Source of the DNA: Gaeumannomyces sp. JS-464
Lineage: Eukaryota; Ascomycota; Sordariomycetes; Magnaporthales; Magnaporthaceae
Assembly (NCBI GenBank): GCA_002197995.1
Contig: NGZR01000006.1
Span: 930,001 to 994,000 of the forward strand
Direction of reading: 5' to 3'
DNA: 64,000 bases
A program made the position numbers and the translations under genes. Positions 33,901-46,666 of this stretch are shown here, piece by piece. Position 1 is the first letter of the stretch. Each line of letters begins with the position of its first letter. The notes under the pieces are model-generated. The model was not told where the DNA came from. It did no database searches and saw nothing but the letters and a program-made list of their open reading frames with translations.

Positions 33901-36900
33901 CTATAGGAACCCCTTGGTCAGGCTCGGCACCCTGCTAATGCTGCTCTTCCTCTTGGGTATCTCCACGCCGTTGGGCCCCTCCTCGGCAGCCGCGGCCGCC
34001 TCAAACGTCGACGCCAGGCCCAGCACCGAGTGGCGCAGGCTGCCGCCCCCGATGCCCGTGGCGGTGTTGCGGCGCGTGCCACCACCACCACCACCACCCC
34101 GCGCCGCCGCCGCGAATCCGTTGATAACAGAACCCGCTGACGACGGCGGACCGCCTCCGTTCTTCTCCAGGCGGAGGCTCTTCCACCCTTCGAGCTCGCG
34201 CTCCAGCCTCAGGCGTTCCTCGCGCTCCTCGCGCAGGTCGCGCTCGGCCCGGCGCGCGTTGAGCTGGTACGCCGAGTCGGCCGCCTGCAGCTCGTCGATG
34301 GCCTTGAGCAGCTTGTCGACCTTGTCGCGCATCCGGCCCAGGTCGTCCTGCAGCTGCCCGTTCTGCTTGTCCTTGCGCTCGAGCTGCGACTGCAGGTCCT
34401 TGACCGTCCGGTCCACGTTGCGCACCGAGCGCTGCGACTTGTTGCGCTCGTCCTCTTGGGCCTCGAGCTGCGTTTCGAGCTGGTTGGGGGGTTGGCAGAC
34501 GTCATGTTAGTCAATATGTTTGCTTACGATGCGAGAAGCAGAACATTGGGGCATAAACAAAAAAAACCTCACCTCCTGGATTCTCTTGTGAAGAAACTTG
34601 ATGTCCTGGCTCGCGCTCGAGTACCCCTTGGTCTCGAGGTCCACCAGCCTGAGCTGCACCTCGCTCAGGCTCTTCTCGAGCGCCGCCTTGTCCTTCTGCA
34701 GCCGCGCGGCCGACTCGCGCTCGGCCGCCAGGTCGCGCTGCACCTCGGCCGCCAGCGCCTCGGCCCGCCTCATCTTCTCGGCCGCCGCCGCGGCGACGTC
34801 CTGGCTCTGCGCCGCCGCGCTGCGGAGCTCCAGCATCTCCTTGTCCATGCCGGCCGCGCTCCGGAGGCTGGGGTTCTCGCCCGCCCGCGCCAGCTCCTCG
34901 AGCCCGGCCTTGGCCTCCTCGAGCCGGGCCTCGACCCCGCGCTTCTCGCGCACCAGCGCGTCGCGCTCCGCCGACGCCTCGTCCACCGCCGACCGCAGCG
35001 CCCGCACCTGCGACAGCAGGCTGACGATCTTGCCCTGCGCCTCGCTGTGCGCCGCCACGGCCTCGTCGCGGCTCGACGCCACGTCGGCCAGCGTCGCCTC
35101 GAGCCGCGACTTCTCCTTGCTCCACGTCGAGCTGTTGAGCACCTCGTCGTCCCACTTGGACCGGAGCTCGTCGAGCTCCTCGCGCAGGCGCGCGATCTCG
35201 GCCTGCTTGAACAGCCGCTCCTCGCGCGCCAGGTCCAGCTCCTTGGTCAGCGTCGCGAACTCGGCCTGGTACTTCTTGCGCGTCTGCTCCATGCTCGACT
35301 CCTTGTCCTCGATGTCGTTGGCCCGCTGCGCCCGGTAGTCCTCGAGCTCGTGCTGCAGCCGCCGCTTGGCCTGCATCGCCGCCTCCAGGTCCGTCGACAT
35401 GTCCTCAACCCGCTCCTCGAGCCGCTGGTTCTGCCGCTGCAGGTCCTCGAGGGTCGCGTCGGTGCGCTTGCGCTCCGTCAGCGCCTCGGCGCACGTCTCC
35501 TCGGCCTCGCGCGCCTGCGCCCGCGCGAACTGCTCCGCCCGGCTGGCCTTGAGCACCGCGATCTCGGCCTGCTCCAGCTTGCTGAAGTACTCGTCCGCCC
35601 GGGACTTGTACAGGTTGAGGCTGGCCGTCACGTCGCCCAGCTTGGACGCCTCGGCGTCGAGCCGGATCTGCAGGTCCGAGAACTCCTGCAGCAGCTGGCT
35701 GCGGCTGGCCGCCTCCTGGTCGCGTGCGAGCGCCATGTCCTGCAGGTCGGACCGGGCGTCGCGCAGGTCGACCTCGAGCTTGGCCCGCTCGTGCCGCATA
35801 CGGTCGAAGTGGTCCCTGATGTCGGCCAGCTCAGCCACGGCGTCGCGGTGGCTGTGCAGCAGCGAGCGTCGCGACTCCTCCTGGCTGTTAAGCACGTCGA
35901 GGATCTCCTCGTGCGACCGCGTCTGGATGTCGCGCAGCGACAGCTCGCCCGTCCGCACCGCCTTCTCCAGGACCGAAACTTTCTTGGTAGAATCGTCCAG
36001 CATTTCCTGGAGCCGGCTGTTAGCCTTCTCGAGCTTCTCCGCCCGCCGGCGTATTGAGGGGCTCTCGTCGCCGTTGGCCGCATCCGGTGCGGGCGTTACC
36101 CGCTCCAGCTGGCTTTCGAGGTGTCGGTTCTTGATCTCAGCGAGCTGCAGTTGGTTCTGTAGCTCCTCGATTTCGGCCTTGAGATCTTGCCGGTTGTTGA
36201 AGCTGAGCACGTCGGCCGTGCGGTCTGACCTGATCGAGTCGTGAGCCGGGTCGTGATCGGGGTTGTGGAAGCGGCGAGGAGGAGGCGTCGACACATTGGA
36301 GTAGTGCCGCCCGTTGACCTTGGACTTGCGCTGTGTCGGAGACGCGTTGAAGGGTGCCTCGTTGGGGTCCATCTCTTCGAGCTTTGGCCGTGTCGGCTCG
36401 AGCCTGTCGTTCTGTTGGGCCGCTGCCCTGAGCTCGGCGACCTGGGCTTCGGCACTGGTACGTGCTGCCGTCTGCACGCGTAGACTCTGCTGTAGCTCCT
36501 CGACCTTGCGGGCTAGGTCGAACGATTTGGATACGAGTCTGTCGTGGCCGCAGTCGGGCTGTAGGTCTGGCTCCGGCTCGACTGTCTTGAGGATGCTCAA
36601 CAGCTGAGTGCGAAGGTCTGCTAGCTCCTTGTCCCGGGCGTCAAGTGTCCCTTGTAGCGTCCGCACCGTGGTCTGCGCCTGTGTCTTGAGCGTCCGCTCC
36701 GACTCGATGGTCCGGTTGGCCTCGGCCAGCTGAGCCGTGAAGCCAGACGAGGCCTTCTCGGCGTTACGGCTGGCTTTGACCTCGCGCGCGATCTCATGGT
36801 TCAGGTCCTCCAGGTTCAACTGCAGCTTTTCGGCCTTCTTCTCGAGCGACGCGATGGTAAGTTGGGCATCGCCGAGCTGCTTGTTGAGCTTCGCGTTCTG

Positions 36901-39900
36901 GTCGTCGAGCCTGGCCTTTTCGCGCTGGAGCATCTGCACCTGCCCCCTCGAGGCCTCGCTTGCCCGTGACGGTCGAGCGCGCAATCTCGAGCCCCTTCTG
37001 CTGCAGCTTGTTGAGCAGCGCGCGGTTGTCGTTCTCAGAGGCTGTGAGGCGGCTTTTGACGGTGTGGAGCTCACGCTGCATGCGCTCCTTCTCTTGGTCA
37101 TTCTTGAGCCCGAACTCGCCCGACTCGAGGATGAGCTTGTTGAGGTCCTCGACCTGGTGGTTCAGCTTGGCGCATTCCTCCTCGAACCACTGCAACCTCT
37201 GTTGTGCCGCATCGAGGTCTTTGCCGAGGCTGGTCTCGCGCTCGCGCGCAATCTTGAGGGCCGCCCGCTCGCCCGCGCTCTCAGCCTCGCGCCGCGCCTC
37301 TTCGGCTTGTAGTTTGGCCGCACGGAGCCTCCTGATCTCCTCGCGGGCCTCGTCGCGCTCGCGCTCGGCTGTTGTGCGCGCCTCCATTGTGCGTCGCAGT
37401 GTATCCTGCTGCGCATACAGCTCCTTCTCGATGGTAATCTTGGCCTCGTTGAGGCGATCGTACTCCTCCTGCAGGGTGTTGTACTTGTGCTCGCCCAGGA
37501 GCAGCACGTCGTCGCGTGACTGCCGCTCCCGGCTGAGGTCCATCTGCGCCTTGTACAGCTCCTCCTTAAGATCCTTGATCTGCCCTTCGAGCACCTGGCG
37601 GTTCTGGTCCGCCTGCGCATCCTCGGACAAACGGGCCTCTAGCAGGCTCTTTGCGTCCTCAGCCTCGCGCTGCAGCTGCGACTGCTGCGACTTGAGAGCC
37701 GAGATCTCGGCCTGGACTTCGCGCAGCCGACTGGACGCCTTCTCCTTTTCGGCAGAGAGAGTCTTCATCTGCTCGTCGAGGGACCGACGCTCCATCTCGA
37801 ACTTCTTGTTGTCGCCGCGCAGGATGACCAGCTCGCTCTCTTTCTTGCGGACAAGATCTTCGTAATCAGTTGAGGTTTGTGACAGCTGTGTGAGCTGTTG
37901 CTTGACGTCGCGGTTTTCGGTTGTGAGCCGCGTCTCCCGGGTCTTGGCCGCCTGGAGCTCCTTCTGGGCGGCCGCGAGCTTGACCTCGGCTCCTGGTCGC
38001 TTTAGCAGCTTGCCTCGAGGTCGCGAGCCTTACGGTCCTTGAGCGACAGCTGACTTTGTAGCATCTTAATCTCGTCCTGTAGTGCTCCTCCTGGACGCTC
38101 CTTTGCGACTGCTGTTGCGACATGTCCTGCATTTCGGCTCGAGGGCGGTTAGACGCGCGCCCAGCTCCCTCTTCTCGTCTTCGAGTTTACTTATGAGCGT
38201 GGCCGCCTGCTCAAGTTGCGAGCGGTACTTTTCAACCTGCTCCTCGGCCTGCTTCTTGGCGTCAAAGGCTGTCAAGCTGGTCTTCGAGACGCTCCTGGTC
38301 CTCAATGGCACCGGCCAACTTCTCCTCAAGCTCCGCCTCGCGCGACTGCAGACGCTTGAAGATCTCTTCTTTGTCTAGGGCCAGGGCACGCTCGCTCTCG
38401 AGAGTCTGCTGAATGCGCACCATGTCTGCGTGGCAGTTGCGGCGCTCCTCCTCGAGGCGGGCACGGTTGGCCTCCTCCTGGCGCATTTGCTCGTGCAGCT
38501 GACGGATCATTTCGTCGCGGCGCTTGACCTCCGTAGCCGTCCGGGTGGCACCTAGTAGCGGCTTCATGCGAACAAGCAACTGCCACCAGGGGTTCTCGCA
38601 CATGTCGAGATAGACCTGGAAGTTGCGCTGGATGACCCGGGTGGCTTCGGCGCGGTACAGGCGCTTGTACGCGATGCGGCGCTGGATGAAACCGCGGGCT
38701 AGGGACTGGAAGCGTATCATGATTTCGGTGATGAGGGCGTCGCGCTGCTCCTCAAGCTCGGCCAGAACGCCAGCGCGGAAGAAGACCTTGGTCAGACCAA
38801 GGCGGAACAGGCCCTGTGTCTCCAAGCTTGGATAATATGATGGAGGTGGCAGCCTGGCCCTCGAGGTAGCCACGCGGCATGTCATCGCGGCACAGAACCT
38901 CATACCGCTGGCGGAACTCGGCAAAGGAAAGACGGTTAGGGAAGCCGGTACGGGCGATGCGGATACCCTCGAGCACGCCGTTGCAGCGGAGCTGGTCAAG
39001 AACGAGCAGGTTGTTGAACTGCTTGGACGCTTCTTGTGGTTGGGGAGGATACATCGCACAAAGTGCGGGTGCGTCGAGTGCAGCTGGGCCATGAGGCTCG
39101 ACAGCTGCTCCTTGTGGCGCTGGGCGACGGTGCGGAAGAGGCCCTTCTTGACGCGGCTGCGCATGCCGCCGCTGTCGTCGTCCTGGTCGGCAGCGCAGTC
39201 GGCGAACAGATTGGCGACGTGCGGATCGGTCGAGGCGGCCAACAGGCGTGTGATGTTGTCGTTGAGCGGGTCCTTGTTCTTCTCCAGCCAGCCGTCCGTG
39301 GAGTACTCGACCTCGGCGGCGTAGTGGGTGAGCACGAAACCGTGGCGCAGGCGGCTGGGCCGGTACTTGTCCGACTTCTTGTCCCACAGCGCGTGCAGCT
39401 TCTCGGTGAAGGTCTTGTCGGTGGCCTTGGGCATGACGCAGTCCTCGTCCAGGCACGAGAAGACACCGATGGGGTTGGGCAGCTCGATCAGGTCGATCGT
39501 CGGCTGCAGATCACGGCCAAAGTCGATGAACTGCCACTCGATCTGCTCGCGGGCGTACTCCTCTTGCTCGAGCACGAACATGTGGTGGTTGAAGAACTGC
39601 TGCAGCTTCTCGTTGGTGTAGTTGATGCAGAGCTGCTCGAAGCTGTTCTCCTCAAAGATCTCGAAACCCGCTATATCGAGCACACCGATGAAGCGTGAGT
39701 CGTCCATGCCCATGCCAGTGCGGTCCAACTGCCGGTTGATGCGCGTCACCAAGTCGCCGAACCCACGCTCGTAGATACCCTTGGACAGCGCGTCCAGACC
39801 CAAGCGCACCTGTTCTGGCGTCTGCACCTTCTCGACCCACTCGCGGCCAGCCTTGACCTTGGGATGTAGAAAGCCCCTGGAGGAAGGGCTCCAGGGGCAC

Positions 39901-41445
39901 TCCGAGGAGCTGGCACACCCGCTCCGCGTGCTCCTTGGCGTCCGGTGCCAGCCGCGCCTGGTCCGCTGCCCGGCTCTCCTTGACCACCGTGATGTTTCCC
40001 AGGTGCAGCACCGCTGCCACCGTGCGCAGCACAGCGGATTGGTCTGCCGTCGAGAAGCCCATGACCTCAAAGGCCTCCATTAGTGTCTCCCACTCCTCGC
40101 GGTCTGACACACCAGAGATGGTGTCGTTGCCGTCGCGCGTGTAGGCAAAGTGCTCGCAGTCCATGTTGTCCATGAGGAATTCCTGCTTCATGCGCCGGTC
40201 TGCGCCCTTCAGAAGCTGGTAGAAAACGTGATAGTTGCGCTCGTGCGCGTTGATGCGCACCACGCGCGACTTCTCCAGCAGGTACCAGTCGATGAAGGCA
40301 CCCGCAATGCTGCCGCCCTTACTGAACTCGATGCGGATAAACTTGCCGAAGCGCGACGAATTGTTATTGCGCACCGTCTGCGCATTACCAAACGCTTCGA
40401 GAATCGGGTTGGCCCGCAGGATTTGCGCCGACAGGTTGGATTGATGTCCCTTGCCGCCCTTGCCATGATCCGAGTGCGCCACGGCGGCCAGATATTGAAT
40501 CACCTTCTTCGTGTTCTCCGTCTTGCCTGCACCCGACTCGCCCGTCACGAGGATGCTCTGGTTGACGCCCTCTTCGACCAGGTTGCGGAATGCCTCGTCG
40601 GCCATAGCGAAGATGTGCGGCTTGGTGTCCTCGCGGCTGCGGCCCTTGTACATGTTGATGTACTCATTGGTATATATCGGTAACGGGCAATAGGGATTGA
40701 CCGTCACCAAAAAGAGTCCCGAGTATGTGTATATCAGGTCGGACTGGTATCGTGTGTATAGGTTGTGTACCACCGATGCCTCGTTTAGGTGTGTCAACTC
40801 GGCCATGTCCCCCGCCTTGTCGAACTTGGCGGGGTTGACCTTGTCCACTGTCTCGGCGTCCACCTCTCGTTGCTGTATCCCGAGCCCTGGTTAGCGGCCG
40901 GCTGACTCCTGAGGGCAGACCACTGCCCGGCGAGGGGACTGGTTAAAACTTACGCTGCCGTCGTCGCACTGCACTAGTATGCGGCCGCCACCGAGCTCTT
41001 CGACTACCCATCCCTTGACAAATGCTGTTTGGGGATCCTTAAGCCAAACATAGCGCTTGCCCGAGAAGTCGTTCTCGCCCTCGATGCCCCTCACAACGTC
41101 GACCGCCCGGCGCTGCATCTCTTCCGACTTGATGAAGGAGGGCGCAAACGTATTGGAAGACGGTGTGCTTCCGCGGCCCGAGCCCTCTCTCGTGTGCCGC
41201 GGTATGCTGCCGCTGCTCCCCGCAGTACCCCCCATTGCGCCTGCTATTGCGGCTTGCGAGTTGTTTCGTACATGTGGCGAGCCCGAGGTCGGTGTAGACA
41301 GGCCCGAGAGCGGACTCGGCGACGGGAAGCTGACCGATTTTGGCCTTGCCCTCGGTGCTGGCGTCGATCCTGGGGCCGACGACGGCGACGCGTTCCGCAT
41401 AAAAGGGTTGTTTCGCAACGACCCGGTTCCATTGGGGCCCGACAT
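33901..41445 (-). CDS. Class II myosin heavy chain
   Basis: Conventional myosin for the cytokinetic actomyosin ring and septation. About 2,400 residues. Exon 1 41445-40954 codes a Ser/Pro leader and SH3-like start (KRYVWLKDPQTAFVKGWVVEE). Intron 40873-40953; last intron 34480-34572 with TGACTAACA branch. Motor: P-loop GESGAGKTENTKK, switch I NNSSRFGKF, switch II-relay DIAGFEIFEENSFEQLCINY, actin site HPHFVRCILPNHKK, converter GLTKVFFRAGVLAELEEQRD. Two IQ-like motifs (FQSLARGFIQRR, VIQRNFQVYL) follow, then ~1,600 residues of heptad coiled coil and a Gly/Ser tail ending KRKSSISRVPSLTKGFL. At least eight one-base frame breaks: ~39874, ~39030, ~38830, ~38275, ~38142, two at ~38,000-38,100, and ~36961. 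All lie in conserved frames, so errors are the best reading. Confidence 0.93.
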
Positions 41446-42573
41446 GGTTGCTCTGTTTGGGGGTCGCCCGCCGGTGTCTAGCTAACCAGACTGCCCAGCG
41501 ATAATCCAGTCGTGGAGATGAGGATGGTTCGAGGGGGCGCTCTCTAGTCTGATGTCGGTAAACATTAGGCGCGGTATGTCATGATCGAGGCACGCGAGGC
41601 GGTAAAGGGAGGGCGGGCAAACAAAAAAGACCAAAGTCAATGCCTGCAGGTGAGAGCGAATAGAAAAGAAGCAAAGGTGCTGCCTCCAAAGGAAGAGATG
41701 TTATGTCTGTCGGAGTTGGATTGCACAAGCTGCGTGCCGTGGAGAAGACGCCGCTTTGGCCTGTCCATGAGATCACTGCTTTCGCTTGACGTTGGTTCCC
41801 TGTTCGCACAAGGCGGGTTGCCAGGGCCCAAAGTAAACAAACGATTTCCCGAACTGGTCGTAGCGGGCGGCGGGCGGCGGCCTAGCCCAATCGGATCTAG
41901 CGTACACAGCCCACCGCTTGTGGCAGCTGGGTGCTGCCTGGCCCGTGCACGACCCAGCGGAGATCTGGCTGAGAATGCAGGGCCCACTCTTTTTCCTTCG
42001 CGAAGAAGCCAAAGTCGACGGCATGAAGATTTGTATCCATAGCCATTTCTGACTTTGGGCATCATCACCAGATCTGTGCGACGAAGCCAGCCGGCAACCC
42101 GCGTGGCCTTGCCATCGAAACCTACATGTGCAACTCGACGTAAAGCCCATCCCGCATCCTGATAGAGTGACGACGTCAGCTCAACGCATCGCTTTCCCGC
42201 TGCTGACAAAGGCCCAAGCCGTCGAGATCAAACAACACAGGCCTGCGGTGCTCTCGCCGGCCTTGCTTGACGCGCTTTGACCGCTGCCGCAAATACCGAC
42301 TCCCTTCCTCCACTCTCGCTTCAGTCACTCCTTTGTTCGCGGCAGCCTGTGGCATACTGCGACACAATTCCAGTGCTCTGCTACCGCGGCGCGCTCCGCG
42401 AACGAGCGCGTTCCATCCATCCCTGCCTTTCCCCGATCCGTTCCTTTCTCCATCAGCAGACTGCACAAACAAACACTGATGCTCCTTGGCGGACTTGCAA
42501 GGCATCAACTCCTCTAATATCCACCTGCACTTCTTTGAGATCAGCTCGACACCCGGCGAACGCCGCCTTTGCC
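41446..42573. other. Divergent promoter, myosin II / Red1-like gene
   Basis: 1.1 kb between opposite start codons. CT-rich on the plus strand from ~42,290 to 42,570, probably the Red1-like leader. No gene supported. Confidence 0.6.
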
Positions 42574-45500
42574 ATGTCATACTATCCAGCGGGGTACGGG
42601 CAGTGGCCCGACCCAGCCTCGTATCTTCCATTCTCCCAGACGCCTCAGCAGAACCCGAGCCAGCCCCAGGCTCAACACCATACTCCTGCGTACAACTACC
42701 CACCCACTGCACCGACTGCGCCAGGACCTTACACGGCATCCCAAACCGCCTTCAGCTACAATGCGACGCAGATTCCCGGTCTGGGTGTGCCCGGAGCTGG
42801 CACGCCTTCACAGTACCAGAGCCCGTGGCATCCTCCGCCGAACTATGCTGGATACGCGCAGCAAACCCCGACATCCCAAAAATCACCGCCTCAGCCCTTG
42901 CCGGTTGCGGCCGCAAAAGCCACGACAACATCCGCCCCGAAGCCTCCCAACGACGCCATAGAAGAGGGTGAGCTTGAGGAGGAGGATTTCGATGACCTCT
43001 ACGAGCCTCAGCCCGCCGACAATGCCCCCAAGGCTACTGAGGCGTCGAAGACGGCCACTCTCCCACAGTCCGAAAAGGTGACTGAAGATGCGCAGGACGA
43101 GGCTTTCTATGGAGCAGAGCCTGGAGAGGTCATGTCGAACCGTGGTGGAACCCCAGGTAAGATATACTGCACGGCTCGGAGACGCGTCGTCGGAACCCAG
43201 TATCTAACATGAATAGGTCGCGAGCGGTCTGGTTCATACTCACCATACCTATCGCCACGTGAAATCGATCTTGAAGCCGGCACCTCTCAAGAAACGAGCG
43301 ATGCAGAGACTGGTCGTGCCCAGCAAACATCTCGTCCCCAGCCTGGAACCCAGGAATTGAAACAAGTCACGAATGGCGTCCATGCCCCGAAAGATTCTTC
43401 TTCTGCTCGTCATACGGCCGCGACGTCCTCGGCTGCGTCCTCAACGTCCGCTTTTGCATTCAGATCCGCCGACGAGGCGAAGAAGGAGGCCCAAAAGTCC
43501 ATCCTCAGGTTGTTACCGCTCGGTGTCAAGTTCCAGAACTACATCGATGAGGGACTGGATGAGAACATTGTCAAGTCACTGTTTGGTGATCTGAACCTAC
43601 TCCCACCTGCCGCACCAGCCAAAACTGCGGCACAGTCTCCTCACGCCAAGGAGCCCGCGGTGACTGAGGCTTCAACCACAACGTCAGCCAAGCCCAAGGA
43701 TCAAGCAGAAGAACGCAAGGATCGCATCGCTCGATTGCTGGCCGCCAAGGCAGCCAAGACGGCTGCGACTACCCCGTCTGCCCCCGCTTCGTCTGCCGCT
43801 CTCCCGCCGAAGCCTGTCGGCCCTGCTTCCGCCCGGGGCATCCCCTCCGCCCCGTTGGCACCCGCAGCCATATCTAGGCTGCCGCCTCCATCTGCTCCTA
43901 TAGGCCCAGCAGCCCTTCAGAACTTGCCTCCCCCCTCAGCTCCCACCGGCCCAGCAGCCATGCAAAACCTGCCGCCTCCATCAGCGCCCACTGGTCCCGC
44001 TGCTCTTCGAAAAGATGCTGGGCCGTCAGCTGCTTTAAAGGCCAAGGCAAAAGCGGACAAGGAGCTGCTTCTCAAAAAGAAGATGGAAGCCTTGCTCAAG
44101 GCCCGTGAGGCGCAGGCGCAACAATCAGCGGCGGCCGCATCGGCAGCGTTCAAAACATCTACTTCCGCTGTTCCTGGGCGACCTAACAAGGATGCGAGCA
44201 CTGATGCAAGCGTGTCTCTGCCCGAGAAACCCCAAGTTCCCACTGCGCCATCTGCTTCTGAGACCCCAGCGGTACCGAGCGCCCAGCCCGCACAGAACGT
44301 TGCCAGCCCCTCTCCCATGAGTTCCCGGGCTGGGTCGACGATCCCAGGGCTCTACTTGTCTACATCCGTCGGGCCGTCTCAGTCTTCGAGGAAGCGACCT
44401 GTTGCCGCAGACTTTGTGGATTACAATACCAGCGTCGGGACTCCCAAGCGCCCGTTCGGACAGAATCGCCAGGACTCATTTGTCATTGATGTCAGTGAGG
44501 ATGAGGAATCCGACGAGGATGTCGAGATGGAGGTTGACTCGCCAGCAGCGGGGAGCCCATCTTCGTCGAGCCAGCAGGTGGACACTCCCGGTCGAAAAGG
44601 GCCATCGATCAAAGACTTTCCCCCACTACCTGACGGTCCTTACAAGCGGCCGTTATCGCGCACGAGCTCCAGCGGGCCTCGTCCTGCGAAGCTGCACCAG
44701 CTTAGCGGGGAGATCTCCTCGCTACAGAGGAAGATCGCTGAGCTCGAAGCTAGGAAAGCTAAGAAGTCTGGCTCCGGTGCCCAGACTCCCAGTGTTGCTG
44801 CCGGAACCCCGATCGAGTTCCCAGAATCGACCAAGGGGCTCGCCCCTGACCCGAAAAACAATGGAACACAGGCTCACACAACCCCTCAAGTGGCAGCATC
44901 AACCAGTGAGGTTGACAGCACGGATCTGGCGTCGGCGCAGCTCATCTCAGAGGCCGCGTCTGCCAGGCTCCCCCACCGTATTGGGCGCCCCAAGGATGCC
45001 GGGAAGTCTAAGCCCATATATGGAGAGCTGGGTGAGATGAATGCGCCACGGCCGATTCGCCCTCGCACCCGGCCTGGGCTGCCCGCCGCCCGGGCGAGAT
45101 CCGAAGATGACCGTCGGGTTCGCATCACCAGCATCCAGCTCCCCAAGATCGAGGCAACGCTTCTAGAGAAGAAAACCAAACTCAAGCTCTTGGAGCAGAA
45201 GACAGCCCAGCTCAGACTGGAGATCGAGAAGGAGGCAGCCGAGAAGGAGAGGCTGGCCAAAGAACTCCGACTACTCGATGAAGCCGAACTTGCCCAGGCC
45301 GTCTCAGGATCTAGGGACCCTGAACCGGCCGTGCCTTTTGTAATCACACCTGCGTCCACAGCTCCACCATATCCTGAACCTCGAGCAGAAGGGGACTCGT
45401 TGGCATCAAATTCGACAAGAGAGCCTGCGAAGGGCTCTCAGCAAACCGCAGATGATGCCGATGAGTCCTTGTCGTCGCCTGACGACGACGCCGCAGCTGC

Positions 45501-46666
45501 ACAGCCAATGGATCTTGACGACGAAGATATGCCGACCCCAGACTCGCCGCCAAACCCTCCAGCTCAGACTAGTCAAGCTCTACCGGCACCCGCCCAAACA
45601 AACACCGAAAGCAGTCCAGCGTCCGACACAGCCGCCGTCGACGCAGCCAACTCCACACCAGCCACAGAGCCCAACGGCAGCCCAAAGCCAGCTTCTCGGC
45701 CTATCGCATCTGACGAGAAGACGGACTCGGAAGCTTCAACCCCAGAGTCCGGTCAGATTGAGGAGAGTGAGCCAGAACGACCGAGCAGCGCCGCCAGCCA
45801 GTCTCCCAGACATCCGGATGAGCTAGATGCCGAACTCTCCCAAGAACGCGATGATGCCGCCGACGTGATAGAGATCGAGGACGGGTCACCTGCTCCCGTC
45901 ATGATATCAGATGTCGCAGAACCCTCCAGTAACAACGAGACGGAGCAAGCCCAAGAGATGGGCAGTGGAGAAGTACATGCGTTTACTCCAGCGAGACATA
46001 CGTCCCGCACAACTAACACACATCTGCAGGGCCCGTCACGCCGCAACGCCGTGCAGCTTACCTCCTTCACCCCTACGAGAGCCCGCTGAAAAACTTCCGG
46101 TCCTACCGCTTCCATCCGCAATACGCCAACAACGTGCGAGGAGGCCTGAAGTCTCTCACGTACACTAACAAGATCAACCCAAATCAGGAGCTTTGCCCAG
46201 ATGAACTTACCAAGGGAAAGTGCGATGATGAGACGTGCAGATTTCAGCACTTTGCCTCGATGAAGCCCAAAGGTATGGCCACAATCGTTTCCCTCCCCTC
46301 GATCGCTAACATGGCAGCATGAGAGATCAACAACACATGGCTGCGCATACTCTTTGAAGACAAGCAAAACACTCCCTATTCTCCCCGCCCCCCTTTGGTC
46401 GCTGACTCTTTTTGACAATCTCCCTGCCTCCCTGCGATGCTGTCATAGACGATTATATACTCATCGAGCTCGGCCGGGCCGACGAGTTCGCTGAAGGCGA
46501 GGAGAAGAACAAGTTCATTGGCGGCCTGAGAGACCTCCTCTTGGCGTTCCGAACTGAGAAAGTCCGGGATTACGACAAGATTGGGTACGGCATCATCGAG
46601 TACCGTCGCAAGTTTATCGGCGACGATTCGAGGGTGCTGAGCGGGCTCCATAACACCAAGATTTGA
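42574..46666 (+). CDS. Red1-like zinc-finger protein (zf-C3H1), MTREC/nuclear RNA surveillance
   Basis: Scaffold-type protein linking the Mtr4-like helicase to nuclear exosome targets in fission yeast (Red1 family knowledge). Starts MSYYPAGYGQWPDP; the N-terminal half is Pro/Gln-rich with EEGELEEEDFDDLY and GEPGEV-like acidic motifs. Intron 43157-43216. A long Ala/Pro/Ser-rich region with three 15-residue repeats and a coiled coil (ETKLKLLEQKTAQLRLEIEKE) follows. The C-terminal zinc finger is LCPDELTKGKCDD..CRFQH, preceded by YESPLKNFRSYRFHPQY. Intron 46273-46448 joins MKPK to DDYILIELG. An intron ending at 46029 precedes the finger; its donor is unclear, since GTACAT at ~45970 gives the wrong phase while GTGGAG or GTAACA further up would fit. 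No coding frame break is needed if one of those is used. Confidence 0.82.
43879..44013 (+). repeat. Three 45-bp in-frame repeats
   Basis: Units encode LPPPSAPIGPAALQN, LPPPSAPTGPAAMQN and LPPPSAPTGPAALRK within the Red1-like protein. Synonymous differences between copies show they are not a very recent duplication. Confidence 0.85.

Noticed and set aside
34456..36057. 533-codon plus-strand ORF
   Set aside because: Antisense to the myosin rod; Leu/Arg-rich product is the mirror of GC-biased heptad codons. No domain.
38752..39456. Separate 234-codon minus gene inside the myosin motor
   Set aside because: It is myosin motor sequence read in another frame between two one-base shifts.
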